A stretch of DNA of 64,000 nucleotides, taken from Armatimonadetes bacterium Uphvl-Ar2. GTDB lineage: Bacteria > Armatimonadota > Fimbriimonadia > Fimbriimonadales > Fimbriimonadaceae. Positions within the stretch are counted from its first letter, which is position 1. The number at the start of each line of letters is the position of its first letter. Below are positions 26,119 to 36,900 of this stretch, in pieces. Location of the stretch: positions 2,569,442-2,633,441 of the forward strand of contig CP021424.1 of NCBI GenBank assembly GCA_002162095.1, given 5' to 3'. Made by a program: the position numbers and the translations under genes. The notes below the pieces were generated by a model that was not told where the DNA came from, searched no databases, and saw nothing but the letters and a program-made list of their open reading frames with translations.

Positions 26119-27185
26119 TTACTCCCATGCCCGACATGGTTCGGTCAAAGATTGCCGAGGTTGATATCCCTCAGGGAATCCAGTGCTGCTTGCCTCGGCT
26201 ATCCAGGCAGACCAAACGGGTAGCCACTTCCACCCTCCGACAGTTAGTGACGGAACTTGAGTTGGGTTCTTGCTGATTGTCCCGTCAGGATTAACATAGT
26301 AGCAAGTACGTTGTTCAAAACCATCGTATGCCATTCCCTCACCCAATAAAAACACGAATCGCAAGCTACCATCGGGCTTCTTGATTCGAATCATGTCAAC
26401 ATCCATGTCAGGATGAGTAACCTGCCCCGGGCGCACTCTCGTATCGCGCCATCCTTCTCTTGGCATCCAAGGGAAGTCACCGTAAGCAATTACCTCTCCT
26501 TCAAATGCCGCACTGACCGTCACGGACACGGGATCGTGCCAACCTAAACCTAACGGATCTCTTCGCGAGAGTGGACTGCTCTCGCAATACACATACCAAT
26601 TCCGGCCGTCCTTGATCGGATCCCGCGACAAGAACCGCCCCGTCGTCGGGTCGTAGTAGCGGTGGCCGAGGAGCTTGAGGCCGCTCGAATCCTCTTGGTA
26701 GCCAAAGCCGCCGGCGTAGCCAAAGGGGCCTTTCCAGGTTCCGGTGGCGGAGAGTTCCGCGCCGAAGGCGTCGTACACCCGGGTCGCTGCAATCGCCCCC
26801 ACGGAGGAGGTCTGCGCATCCGCGTTCTTGAGACCCGAGTGAGACCAGGTGGAGACCCCGCCTCGCCGCTCCGAGACCCCCGGCGTGTAGGTGGCCTGGC
26901 CATCCCGCAGCACGGGGTCGGTGACATAGCTGCCATCCCGCACAAACGTGCGAGACACGCCCCCCTGCACCGTCCCACCCGAGTATCCAGGCCATTATAG
27001 GTGTGGGTTTCATTGATCCCCGGGCCAGTGATGGCGGTCACGCGGCTTTCGTAATCGTAAGTGAGGGTGGTGGTGCCGCCGGGCGCATTGTTCCCTACCG
27101 TCCGCCCCGCGGCATCGTAGGTGTAGCTCTTGGCCCCGGCCGTTAGCATCTTGTCCGCCAGGCCATGATTATAGCTTGCAGGCAA
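26119..27185 (-). pseudogene. RHS orphan tip T4 (frameshifted core)
   Basis: The head begins at the LADKMLTAGAKSYTYD core segment. A missing C near 26974 shifts frame just before QGGVSRTFVRDGSYV; from there the frame is open through GRFLSRDPIKDGRNWYVY to a ~145-aa tip (starting GLGWHDPVSVTVS, with HPDMDVDMIRIKKPDGSLRF). No toxin family recognised. Confidence 0.7.
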
Positions 27186-27206
27186 GGGAAACGCAGCCTT
27201 GTCGCT

Positions 27207-27443
27207 TCAGATTTCCTCGTTGCGAAACCGGACGAGGGCGACGATTGAGACCACCGTAAGAACCAGGCCCAGCACACCCAGGATGAGCGTGATGGGCCAT
27301 GCGTCGCTCAGGGGTGCATCATATCTTCTGAGGCTAACTTCCCCACTGATCAACGAGCTGACGCTACCAAGGATGAGCATAACCCCAAATATGCCGCACA
27401 GCACGGCAATCAGAATCTCACCGCATCTTGTTTCCATCCACAC
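27207..27443 (-). CDS. Small two-to-three-helix membrane protein
   Basis: 78 aa: hydrophobic helices at about 9-34 and 50-70, and an acidic C-terminal NEEI. The start overlaps the end of the upstream gene. Likely part of a membrane immunity pair; function unknown. Confidence 0.55.
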   Translation of the reverse strand: MWMETRCGEILIAVLCGIFGVMLILGSVSSLISGEVSLRRYDAPLSDAWPITLILGVLGLVLTVVSIVALVRFRNEEI

Positions 27444-27624
27444 GAGCCTTCACCATACTTAGTTCATATTCGAGTTGGTCCTGCCGATTGTGCAGATCCC
27501 GATTCCACTCCATGCCCCGCTTGAATACCACGGCAAAGTATAAGAAGCAACCAAACAAAGCCACCGAAAGGAAGAGATTAAAGAAGATTAGCTGTTTGAC
27601 AGTCTTATCAGTAAGTGGTTTCAT
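27418..27624 (-). CDS. Small single-helix membrane protein
   Basis: 68 aa: basic N-terminus, one helix (IFFNLFLSVALFGCFLYFAVV), then a charged coiled-coil-like tail (RDLHNRQDQLEYELSMVKA), the same topology as 16350-16595. It overlaps the next gene by 26 bp. Confidence 0.55.
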   Translation of the reverse strand: MKPLTDKTVKQLIFFNLFLSVALFGCFLYFAVVFKRGMEWNRDLHNRQDQLEYELSMVKARVDGNKMR

Positions 27625-27630
27625 GACACC

Positions 27631-28206
27631 CTAGTTCGCGAAGTGAAGAAAGTCATCACGACATTGAACCCGCTCTCTCAGAGCTGGTTCGCAACGATAG
27701 ATTTCTGTTGGCCAATCTTGACCTCCATGGGACCTGACAATGACCTTCAGTGACGTAGCCGCAAGAAATCGCTTTCGCAACTGCAAGCAAACTTCCTGCA
27801 TTCCAACATTGGTTACGTATGGTTCCCGATACAGCAAGGATCTATATGACAATGACATCTTTCCTACAGATTCTACACCTACAGGCAAATGTATGGCCCC
27901 AACATTCATCATGTCCTGATACCAAAACCCATCAAGGTAACCCATTTGATCAAAGATTGATTTATGCAATACTGTACCATCGTCCACCAATTCATCACGT
28001 GGGACATGATACGCAAAGAGAGTCTTTTCGGAAAAATGGCAGGGAGTTAAATTTGGCACGGAAACCAAGGCGGAAGTATTAGCCAGAGGTGCCATTGAGT
28101 TCATCAAGCACATAACATTCGACCCGCAAGTCGCCTGAACAATGTCGACGATCGTCTCGGACGACACAATGACGTCCAGTCTCTTGGTTCGAGCCCTATC
28201 TGCCAT
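27631..28206 (-). CDS. Putative immunity protein, four-member family
   Basis: 191 aa, complete version of the protein at 23819. It has MADRARTKRLDVIVSSETI at the start, GFWYQDMMNVGAIHLP in the middle and a YRCEPALRERVQCRDDFL end. It overlaps the end of RHS fragment T5 by 11 bp. Confidence 0.7.
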   Translation of the reverse strand: MADRARTKRLDVIVSSETIVDIVQATCGSNVMCLMNSMAPLANTSALVSVPNLTPCHFSEKTLFAYHVPRDELVDDGTVLHKSIFDQMGYLDGFWYQDMMNVGAIHLPVGVESVGKMSLSYRSLLYREPYVTNVGMQEVCLQLRKRFLAATSLKVIVRSHGGQDWPTEIYRCEPALRERVQCRDDFLHFAN

Positions 28207-28565
28207 TCAGTTCAGCGCCCCTTATTCCGGGCGCATTGATCCCCACCGTCCGCCCTGCAGCATAGTAGGTGTAGCTCTTGGCCCAGGCCGTCTGCATCTT
28301 GTCCGCCAGGTCATAAGTATAGCATTCGGCCACGCCATTCACGGTCTTCGAGAGCCGGTTTCCGTTGGCATCGTAGGTGTAGGCCACGTTGTAGCCCGTG
28401 CGGACCTCGCTGGTCAGCTGCCCGGCGAGGTCGTAGCCGTAATTGGTGGTCACGCCATTCACCGTCTGGCTGGTGATCTGGTCCGCGTTGTCCCAGTCGT
28501 AGCCGGTGGTGCGCAGCACGGTCGCGCCCTGCTTCAGCTGCACCTGCGTCAGCCGCGAGCGGATT
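28196..28565 (-). pseudogene. RHS core scrap T5
   Basis: Homology to the core starts at RSRLTQVQLKQGATV immediately after the stop of the 132-aa immunity gene and ends at GRTVGINAPG, followed by only about ten non-core residues. The tip has been lost or replaced by the following immunity gene. Confidence 0.75.
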
Positions 28566-28566
28566 G

Positions 28567-28932
28567 CTACAGAGCCCCGGCAGACTTATAAATCCTAAAG
28601 CGAGCTGCCTTTCCGTCTTCAAAACTCATAATGACCCCGACCGTAACGCTCATGCCGTAGAGAGGCCCATTAAATGGAACGAGTCGGTCTGCGCTCAGCT
28701 TGCTGTCTCCAATAGCAACCTCATAGCCCGAATTTCCGAGGATTTGCTGTACTTCACGCATGTCAGCGTCTTCAAAAATCAACTTCTCGCATTCAATTCT
28801 CAAATCTGACTCGGCAATTTGCACATCAAGACTGTATCCATGGAGCCACTGAATGGCCATGAACCACATTACCGAAATAATCGAAATGCCGATTATCAGA
28901 TTGCGCCTATGCTTTGATATAGTCCCAGACAT
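28567..28932 (-). CDS. Putative immunity protein of tips T6/T8
   Basis: 121 aa from ATG 28932 (MSGTISKHRR). One helix (LIIGISIISVMWFMAIQWL) precedes a soluble domain with DADMREVQQILGNSGYEVAI. It overlaps the T6 tip stop by 26 bp. A nearly identical gene follows tip T8 at 31789, which has the matching tip, so the tip-immunity pairing is well supported. Probably anchored with the domain in the periplasm. Confidence 0.75.
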   Translation of the reverse strand: MSGTISKHRRNLIIGISIISVMWFMAIQWLHGYSLDVQIAESDLRIECEKLIFEDADMREVQQILGNSGYEVAIGDSKLSADRLVPFNGPLYGMSVTVGVIMSFEDGKAARFRIYKSAGAL

Positions 28933-30051
28933 CTTTACCCCATCCAGGCACCCAAGGTGCCCCACCCCTTTTCTTTACTGCTTTCTCGTATTCGTCTTCC
29001 AAACCTGCTCGTTCTAAGAACTCCGCGGCCCAGGAATTGGAATTGCCGTAGGTCGGACCTACTGGCAACGGCGCGTAATCTGCATCTGTAGAGTGCGTCA
29101 TCTCCTCGTCGATCTTTTTGAATCTCTCAAGCCATGGCTCGACCGGGCTGTCATCGTCCACCAGCACAATACCGCCCCTGACCTTGCCTCCGGTCTTGTT
29201 GAAATCCTGGGTACCTTCCTCCCATGGCCCAGACCGTGATTTAAGTTTGCCTGGTTTCGCGGGTTGTATTCAGTGGGGCCGCCTGCAAAACTGTAGATCG
29301 GTTCCGTGCCTCCTCGAGCATTGTCGATGACAATGATGCCCGCGTGGTAGCCACCTCCCGCAACGTGATACCAAATGAGGACTATTTTAACAAGCCCGTC
29401 CGGATCAAAGCTGGCAAGCGGATCGTTGGCGCAGTAGGAGTACCAGTTCCGGCCGTCCTTGATCGGATCCCGCGACAGGAACCGCCCCGTCGTCGGGTCG
29501 TAGTAGCGGTGGCCGAGGAGCTTGAGGCCGCTGGAATCCTCTTGGTAGCCAAATCCGCCGGCGTAGCCGAAGGGGCCCTTCCAGGTTCCGGTGGCGGAGA
29601 GTTCTGCGCCGAAGGCGTCGTACACCCGGGTCGCTGCAATCGCCCCCACCGAAGTGGTCTGCGCATCGGCGTTCTTGAGGCCGGAGTGAGACCAGGTGGA
29701 CACCCCGCTCCGCCGCTCCGAAACCCCCGGCGTGTAGGTGGCCTGGCCATCCCGCAGCACGGGGTCTGTGACATAGCTGCCATCCCGCACAAACGTGCGC
29801 GACACGCCGCCCTGCACCGTCCCCACCCGCGTATCCAGGCCGTTATAAGTGTGGGTTTCGTTGATCCCCGGGCCAGTGATGGCGGTCACCCGGCTTTCGT
29901 AGTCGTAGGTGAGGGTGGTGTTGCCACCAGGCGCATTGATCCCTACCGTCCGCCCTGCGGCATCGTAGGTGTAGCTCTTGGCCCCGGCCGTCAGCATCTT
30001 GTCCGCCAGGTCATAAGTATAGCTTTCGACGCCATCTTGATGTTTGAGCAC
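28907..30051 (-). pseudogene. RHS orphan tip T6 (frameshifted)
   Basis: The head begins at the VESYTYDLADKM core segment and runs through GRFLSRDPIKDGRNWYSY. The tip starts DPDGLVKIVLIWYH. A single-base indel near 29240 breaks the frame; correcting it restores full similarity to tip T8, including YHAGIIVID and GNSNSWAAEFLERAG. The tip stop overlaps the immunity gene. Confidence 0.75.
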
Positions 30052-30063
30052 CAGAACCTTCGA

Positions 30064-30363
30064 TCAACTTGTAAGCTCTACTCGCATGCGCCAGTAATAA
30101 TATGCACCACTTGCAATCATGACAACTAGTATGAGCCATTGATTCAATAACACATCAACAATACCGAAAATGTGCATATTGATAAGAACGAGCATAACAA
30201 ACTGACCAACACAATGCGACCGCATTCTAATGGATAACTTTGCGCTATCACGATTGCCCATGCCATGAAAGATCACCAGACGCTTGCCTGTATAGGCCCA
30301 CCACAGGAATCCGATAAGCGATAACCCCAATAGATTAATGAATATTGGCGCCCATAATGGCAT
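30064..30363 (-). CDS. Membrane protein, candidate immunity for tip T7
   Basis: 99 aa with about three hydrophobic helices (FINLLGLSLIGFLWWAY, FVMLVLINMHIFGIV, WLILVVMIASGAYYY). The ATG lies 1 bp after the T7 tip stop. It is absent from the truncated T7 copies at 41746 and 53666, which also lack the end of the tip. Confidence 0.65.
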   Translation of the reverse strand: MPLWAPIFINLLGLSLIGFLWWAYTGKRLVIFHGMGNRDSAKLSIRMRSHCVGQFVMLVLINMHIFGIVDVLLNQWLILVVMIASGAYYYWRMRVELTS

Positions 30364-30364
30364 T

Positions 30365-31790
30365 CTATTCTGTAGCCCACACTCGGTTTAACCTTGTCAG
30401 TAGATGATTGTACTGCTTAAAGTTGCTGAGCTTGTCAAGCATAATTGAAAACTCAGAAGCAATCGTTGAAAGTCCATTCCTCGCCTGCCGGAACAAAGTT
30501 GTCAAGTTGATTTCCGAATCAAATAGCTGCCAGCGCATTGCAAGTCCCAATATCGGCTTCGATTCCTTTTCAAGCTTGTCTTCGAGATCGAGATCTGGAT
30601 GATAGCTAGCATCGGCACCATTTCCTCCAATAGGGTGACTGAAAGACCAAGGTCCCGCTGAATAAGACATTTCGTCAGGCTGCATGTCGCCGCCTCTGGC
30701 CGAATACCCGCTCGACCTTTCGTTCGCTGGAATTGACCCACGTCTCACAGATCCTACGACTCCAGGGCCAACACCAATCTGAACACCAAACGAAAGACCG
30801 GCATCTTGAGCTACTGCGACGTCCCAGGTCGAAGTATCAATCCGCGCTTTCAAGGCGTAATCAAGTCCAACAAAATAGGCACCATTCAGGGAGCCCCCAA
30901 GTTCTACAACTTCAAGTCCATCAGGATCAGTACTCGAATTCGGACGATTCCTAGAGTACACGTACCAGTTCCGGCCGTCCTTGATCGGATCCCTGGAAAG
31001 GAACCGCCCCGTCGTCGGGTCGTAGTAGCGGTGGCCGAGGAGCTTGAGGCCACTGGAATCCTCTTGGTAGCCGAACCCACCGGCATAGCCGAAGGGGCCC
31101 TTCCAGGTTCCGGTGGCGGAGAGTTCCGCGCCAAAGGCGTCGTACACCCGCGTCGCCGCAATGGCGCCCACCGAGGTGGTTTGCGCGTCGGCGTTCTTGA
31201 GGCCGGAGTGCGACCAGGTGGAGACCCCGCCCCGCCGCTCCGACACCCCTGGCGTATAGGTGGCCTGGCCATCTCGCAGCACGGGGTCGGTGACATAGCT
31301 GCCATCCCGCACGAAGGTGCGCGAGACGCCCCCCTGCACCGTCCCCACCCGTGTGTCCAGGCCGTTATAGGTGTGGGTTTCGCTGATCCCCGGCCCGGTG
31401 ATGGCGGTCACGCGGCTTTCGTAGTCGTAGGTGAGGGTGGTGGTGCCGCCAGGCGCATTGATCCCTACCGTCCGCCCTGCGGCGTCGTAGGTGTAGCACT
31501 TGGCCCCGGCCGTCAGCATCTTGTCCGCCAGGTCATAAGTATAGCTTTCCGCCACGCCATTAACCGTCTTCGAGAGCCGGTTTCCGTTGGCATCATAGGT
31601 GTAGGCCACGTTGTAGCCCGTCCGGACCTCGCTGGTCAGCTGCCCGGCGAGGTCGTAGCCGTAGTTGGTCGTTACGCCATTCACCGTCTGGCTGGTGATT
31701 TGGTCCGCTTTGTCCCAGGCGTAGCCGGTGGTGCGCAGCACGGTGGCGCCCTGCTTCAGCTGCACCTGCGTCAGCCGCGAACGGCTTGCT
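30365..31790 (-). CDS. RHS orphan tip T7 (complete tip)
   Basis: Core homology starts at RSRLTQVQLKQG right after the upstream immunity stop; the first usable start is a GTG at 31765, and translation of such an orphan is uncertain. It passes GRFLSRDPIKDGRNWYVY into a ~190-aa tip: first a Gly-rich beta part (AGLSFGVQIGVGPGVVGSV), then a helical end (LDKLSNFKQYNHLLTRL). No family recognised. Confidence 0.7.
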
Positions 31791-32154
31791 ACAGAACCCC
31801 GGCAGACGTATAAATCCGAAAGCGAGCTGCCTTTCCGTCTTCAAAACTCATAATGACCCCGACCGTAACGCTCATGCCGTAGAGAGGCCCATTAAATGGA
31901 ACGAGTCGGTCTGCGCTCAGCTCGCTGTCTCCAATAGTAACCTCATAGCCCGAGTTTGCGAGGACTTGCTGTACTTCACGCAGGTCAGCGTCTTCAAAAA
32001 TCAGCTTCTCGCATTCAAATCTCAACGCTGACTCGGCAATTTGCAGATCAAGACTGTATCCATGGAGCCACTGAATGGCCATGAACCACATTACCGAAAT
32101 AATGGCAATGCCGATTATCAGATTACGCCTATGCTTTGATATAGTCCCAGACAT
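31789..32154 (-). CDS. Putative immunity protein of tip T8 (unit 1)
   Basis: 121 aa, nearly identical to 28567-28932 (differences include DADL/DADM and QVLA/QILG). One membrane helix near residue 20. Overlaps the T8 tip stop by 26 bp. Recurs unchanged at 43074 and 54994. Confidence 0.75.
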   Translation of the reverse strand: MSGTISKHRRNLIIGIAIISVMWFMAIQWLHGYSLDLQIAESALRFECEKLIFEDADLREVQQVLANSGYEVTIGDSELSADRLVPFNGPLYGMSVTVGVIMSFEDGKAARFRIYTSAGVL

Positions 32155-33627
32155 CTTTCCCCCAGCCAGGCACCCAAGGTGCCCCACCCTTTTTCCTCAC
32201 TGCCTTCTCGTACTCGTCTTCCAAACCTGCTCGTTCTAAGAACTCCCTGGCCCAGGAATTGGAATTGCCAGTATTTGGGCCCTCTGGTACCGGCGCGTAT
32301 TCTGCATCAGTAGTCTGCTCCATCTCCTCCTCGATTTTCTTGAATCTCTCAAGCCATGGCCCTACCGGGCTGTCATCGTCCACCAAGACAATACCACCTG
32401 TGGCCTTTCCTCCGGTCTTGTTAAAGTCTTGAGTGCCCTTTTGCCAAGGCCCAGATCTTGATATAAGCGGGCCATAATTCCAGGGGTCGTCGTTCGTGGG
32501 GCCGCCAGCGAAGCTATAGACAGGATCCTTGCCTCCTCGTGCATTGTCAATAACAATGATGCCCGCGTGGTAACCGCCGCCAAAAACGGGATACCAAATG
32601 AGGATTATCTTAACAAGCCCGTCCGGATCAAAGCTGGCAAGCGGATCGTTGGCGCAGTAAGAGTACCAGTTCCGGCCGTCCTTAACCGGATCGCGCGAAA
32701 GGAACCGCCCCGTTGTCGGGTCGTAGTAGCGGTGGCCGAGAAGCTTGAGGCCGCTGGAATCCTCTTGGTAGCCAAAGCCACCGGCGTAGCCGAAGGGGCC
32801 CTTCCAGGTTCCGGTGGCGGAGAGTTCCGCGCCGAAAGCGTCGTACACCCGCGTCGCTTGGATAGCACCCGCCCCGGAGGTCTGCGCATCCGCGTTCTTG
32901 AGGCCGGAATGAGACCAGGTGGACACCCCGCCTCGCCGCTCCGACACCCCCGGCGTGTAGGTGGCCTGCCCATCTCGCAGCACCGGGTCCGTGACATAGC
33001 TGCCATCCCGCACAAACGTGCGAGACACGCCCCCTTGCACCGTCCCCACCCGCGTATCCAGGCCGTTATAGGTGTGGGTTTCATTGATCCCCGGGCCAGT
33101 GATGGCGGTCACCCGGCTTTCGTAATCGTAGGTGAGGGTGGTGGTGCCGCCGGGCGCATTGATGCCCACGGTCCGCCCTGCGGCATCGTAGGTGTAGCTC
33201 TTGGCCCCGGCCGTTAGCATCTTGTCCGCCAGGTCATAAGTATAGCTTTCGGCGACCCCATTCACGGTCTTCGAGAGCCGGTTTCCGTTGGCATCGTAGG
33301 TGTAGGCCACGTTGTAGCCCGTGCGGACCTCGCTGGTCAGCTGCCCGGCCAGGTCGTAGCCGTAGTTCGTCGTCACACCGTTGATGGTCTGGCTCGTGAT
33401 CTGGTCCGCATTGTCCCAGGCGTAGCCCGTGGTGCGCAGAACGGTGGCACCCTGCTTCAATTGCACCTGCGTCAGCCGCGAACGCGTGTCGTAGGCGTAG
33501 TGCTCCGAGGTGCCGTTGGCGAGGGATTTCTGCCCCACCCGGCCCAAGGTGTCGTACACAAAGCTCGTCGTCTCGCTGAAGGGGTTCACCAGCGATGCCA
33601 ACCGACCGGCGGTGTCGTAGCTATATG
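32129..33627 (-). CDS. RHS orphan tip T8, papain-like-fold candidate
   Basis: The intact member of the T6/T8 pair. The core head starts at TYSYDTAGRLASLVNPF and continues to GRFLSRDPVKDGRNWYSY, then a ~165-aa tip. The tip has YHAGIIVIDNARGG, then GNSNSWAREFLERAG. The order His-strand then Asn/Ser helix recalls permuted papain-like (LRAT/NlpC-P60/DUF3750-type) domains, but with Ser where Cys is usual; inference only. An inverted repeat sits at its 5' boundary. Confidence 0.7.
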
Positions 33628-33648
33628 TGGTGGTGCACCACCAATATA
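33624..33648. repeat. Palindrome at the head of orphan T8
   Basis: TGGTGGTGCACCACCA (33628-33643) is a perfect 16-bp palindrome, extended by nearly symmetric TATAT/ATATA flanks. It sits exactly where RHS-core homology ends. Confidence 0.7.
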
Positions 33649-33685
33649 CCGTCTAACATCCCTAGTGCAGCTTGGATTTCCAAAC

Positions 33686-33973
33686 TCAGGATCTGCCTTG
33701 ATAAGGCCACACGTGTGTAGCAATTAGAACGTGTTGTACGACGGCATGAAGAAGCAGAAGTATTTTCACCTTCCAATGGATTGTCTCCACGTAATCCTTA
33801 GTGTTCCGAAGCCTATAGACGAACTTTTCGGCATTTGAATATTTGGTTTGAATCTCAGCCCTTCGCCTGACAAACCAGATTAAGTACCACCTACTTGACA
33901 CGATCAAACCTCCAATGTAGAAGACTCCTGCAGCTGGGAAGGCAGACTTGAGGTCTTCAAGCAACTCCACCAT
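33686..33973 (-). CDS. Membrane protein, candidate immunity for tip T9
   Basis: 95 aa with two hydrophobic segments (AGVFYIGGLIVSSRWYLIWF and ILLLLHAVVQHVLIA) separated by a basic loop. It lies 8 bp after the T9 stop. Unique to unit 1; unit 2 has a lipoprotein gene here instead. Confidence 0.65.
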   Translation of the reverse strand: MVELLEDLKSAFPAAGVFYIGGLIVSSRWYLIWFVRRRAEIQTKYSNAEKFVYRLRNTKDYVETIHWKVKILLLLHAVVQHVLIATHVWPYQGRS

Positions 33974-33981
33974 AAGCTCTT

Positions 33982-36900
33982 TTATCCCCCAGTTGCAAGC
34001 AAGAAATTTGTCCCAAGTCTTTTTTCTCGGTAGACACCCCAGCCAGCTCCTGGACCAACGTTCAGGCCCCAGCCTTCTAGTGCTTTTTCAGGAGTGAACC
34101 ATGCATGGTCGCCACTTGCATCATAAGTTTCAATTGAACCGGCAGGGGTTGAAAGTCCCGTCGCCCACCCTTTGTATGGCGCCGGATACTCGTCGCTGAC
34201 ATCTCCATTTGGGTCATAACCAAATTCCACTCCGCCTCCTCCATATACTCCCAATGCAGGTCCAAACCCAAAGTTTACGCTCAATGCTGTGTTTCCGTGG
34301 TTAAGCTCATGTATTGCGTCAATATGCATTGAAAATGCAAAGACGCCGACAATCACCTGACTGCCTCCGCCAATAAAGACAGTTCCAGAATCATCGAAGG
34401 CCTCTTCGGCATGTTTCTTCATGATTGAGACGACCATCAAGCCGTCAGAATCAAAGCTAGCCAAAGGTGAGCTATCGCAATACGCGTACCAATTCTGCCC
34501 GTCTCGAATTGGATCCCGCGAAAGGAACCGCCCCGTCGTCGGGTCGTAGTAGCGGTGGCCGAGGAGCTTGAGGCCGCTGGAATCTTCTTGGTAGCCAAAG
34601 CCACCGGCATAGCCGAAGGGGCCCTTCCAGGTTCCGGTGGCGGAGAGTTCTGCGCCAAAGGCGTCATGCACCCGCGTCGCTGCAATCGCCCCCACGGAAG
34701 TGGTCTGCGCGTCGGCGTTCTTGAGGCCCGAGTGAGACCAGGTCGAGACCCCGCCGCGCCGCTCCGAAACCCCCGGCGTGTAGGTGGCCTGGCCATCCCG
34801 CAGCACGGGGTCCGTGACGTAGCTGCCATCCCGCACAAACGTGCGCGACACGCCCCCTGCACCGTCCCCACCCGAGTATCCAGGCCGTTATAGGTGTGGG
34901 TTTCGTTGATCCCAGGGCCGGAAATCGCCGTCACCCGGCTTTCGTAGTCGTAGGTGAGCGTTGTAGTGCCGCCAGGCGCATTGATCCCCACCGTCCGCCC
35001 TGCGGCGTCGTAGGTGTAGCTCTTGGCCCCGGCCGTCAGCATCTTGTCCGCCAGGTCATAAGTATAGCTTTCCGCCACCCCGTTCACCGTCTTGCTTAAG
35101 CGGTTTCCGTTAGCATCGTAGGTGTAGGCCACGTTGTAGCCGCTCCGGACCTCGCTGGTCAGCTGCCCGGCCAGGTCGTAGCCATAGCTCGTCGTCACGC
35201 CGTTGACGGTTTGGCTCGTGATCTGGTCCGCGTTGTCCCAGGCGTAGCCGGTGGTGCGGAGCACGGTGGCGCCCTGCTTCAGTTGCACCTGCGTCAGCCG
35301 CGAACGGGTGTCATACGCGTAGTGCTCCGAGGTGCCGTTGGCGAGGGATTTCTGCCCCACCCGGCCCAAGGTGTCGTACACAAAGCTCGTCGTCTCGCTG
35401 AACGGATTCACCAGCGATGCCAGCCGCCCGGCGGTGTCGTAGCTGTAGGTGGTGGTGCCGCTGCCCGCCTCGTTCATCGTCAGGCGCTGCCCGGCGGCGT
35501 TGTAGGTGTAGGTCGTGGTTCCCTGCGGCTGCGCCAGGCTGGTCAGCTCGCCCGCCGCGTTGTAAGTGTAGGTGGTGGTGCCGGTTGCGTCCACCATCTG
35601 GGTGTGGCGGCCGCTGGCATCATAGGCAAAGGTGGTGTCGGTGCCCGCGGGGTAGTCCACGGTGGTCATCTGCCCGGCATCATCGAACACGTAGCTGTTG
35701 GTGTAACCGAGCGGCGAGGTGTAGCCGCTCGTTTGGCCCGTGCCGAGGTAGCTCCACTGCTCCACCGCACCATCCGGCAGGGTGAGGCTCGTCACATCGC
35801 CGCGGGCGCTATGGGCGAAGTTGCGCGTGGCCCCGCGCCCATTGGTGATGGCCGTGACCCAGCTGTTGCTGTTGTACGTGTAGGTGTGGGTTTCGCCCTT
35901 GGGGTTGGTGGCCGTGATGAGCCGCCCCGCGTTGTCATACGTGCGGCTGCTGGTCCGGCTGAGCTCATCCGTGAACGAGGTGACCAGGTTGCGGAAGTTG
36001 TAGACCAGCGAGACGGAAGTTCCGCCAGGCAGGGCTACGCCCGCGATGCGCCGCCAGTTATCCCGGGTGGCGGTAATGACGTTGCCCGACGGATCGGTGA
36101 CCGTGGCCACGCGCCCGATGAGGTCATAGGTGGCGCTGGTTTGCAGGCCCGTGGGGTCCGTGCTGCTGGTGACATCGCCATAGCCGTTGTAGGCCATGCT
36201 GCTGGTCCGCCCGAGGCCATCCGCAACGGCGGTGAGGTCGCCAAACGCGTTGTACGTTGCGGTGGCAGTGGTGCGGCCCAGGGGGTCCACCACGGAGGTG
36301 ACCCGCCCCTGCGCGTTGTAGTTCACGGTGGTCACGTGGCCCAGCGGCGTGGTGACCGTGAGCAGATCGTTGGTGGCGTTATAGGTGTAGGTGGTGGTTT
36401 GGTTGAGCGGGTTCTTGCTGGTGAGCGTGTTGCCCTTGGCGTCGTAGGTGTACGTCCACACCTTGCCCCGGGCATCGGTGACGGTGAGCGGGTTGCGCTC
36501 GGCATCGTAGGTGTAGGCCGTGCTGAAGCCCGCCGCATCCACCTCGCTGGCCAGCAGGCCGCTGGAATAGTTGTGCACCACGGTTTGGCCGCCGGGCAGC
36601 GTGATGGTGGTGCTGCTGGTGGTGTAGGCATAGCCCGTGGTGTGGCCCAGGGGGCTGACGTGGCTGGTCATGCGTTCGCTGGAATCGTAAGTCCAGGTCC
36701 ACACGTGGCCATCCAGGTCGGTTTCGGTGAGGATGTTGTGCTGGGCGTTGTAGGTGAACGTGCGCGTCTTGGTCACGCCGCTGAGGGCCGGGTAGCTGAC
36801 ACCGGTGGTGTCGCCGGCGGCATTGTGGGTGAACGTCCACACGCGGGAGAGCGGATCGGTGACGCTGGTGATGCGGCCGCTGCCATCGTAGGCAAAGGTG

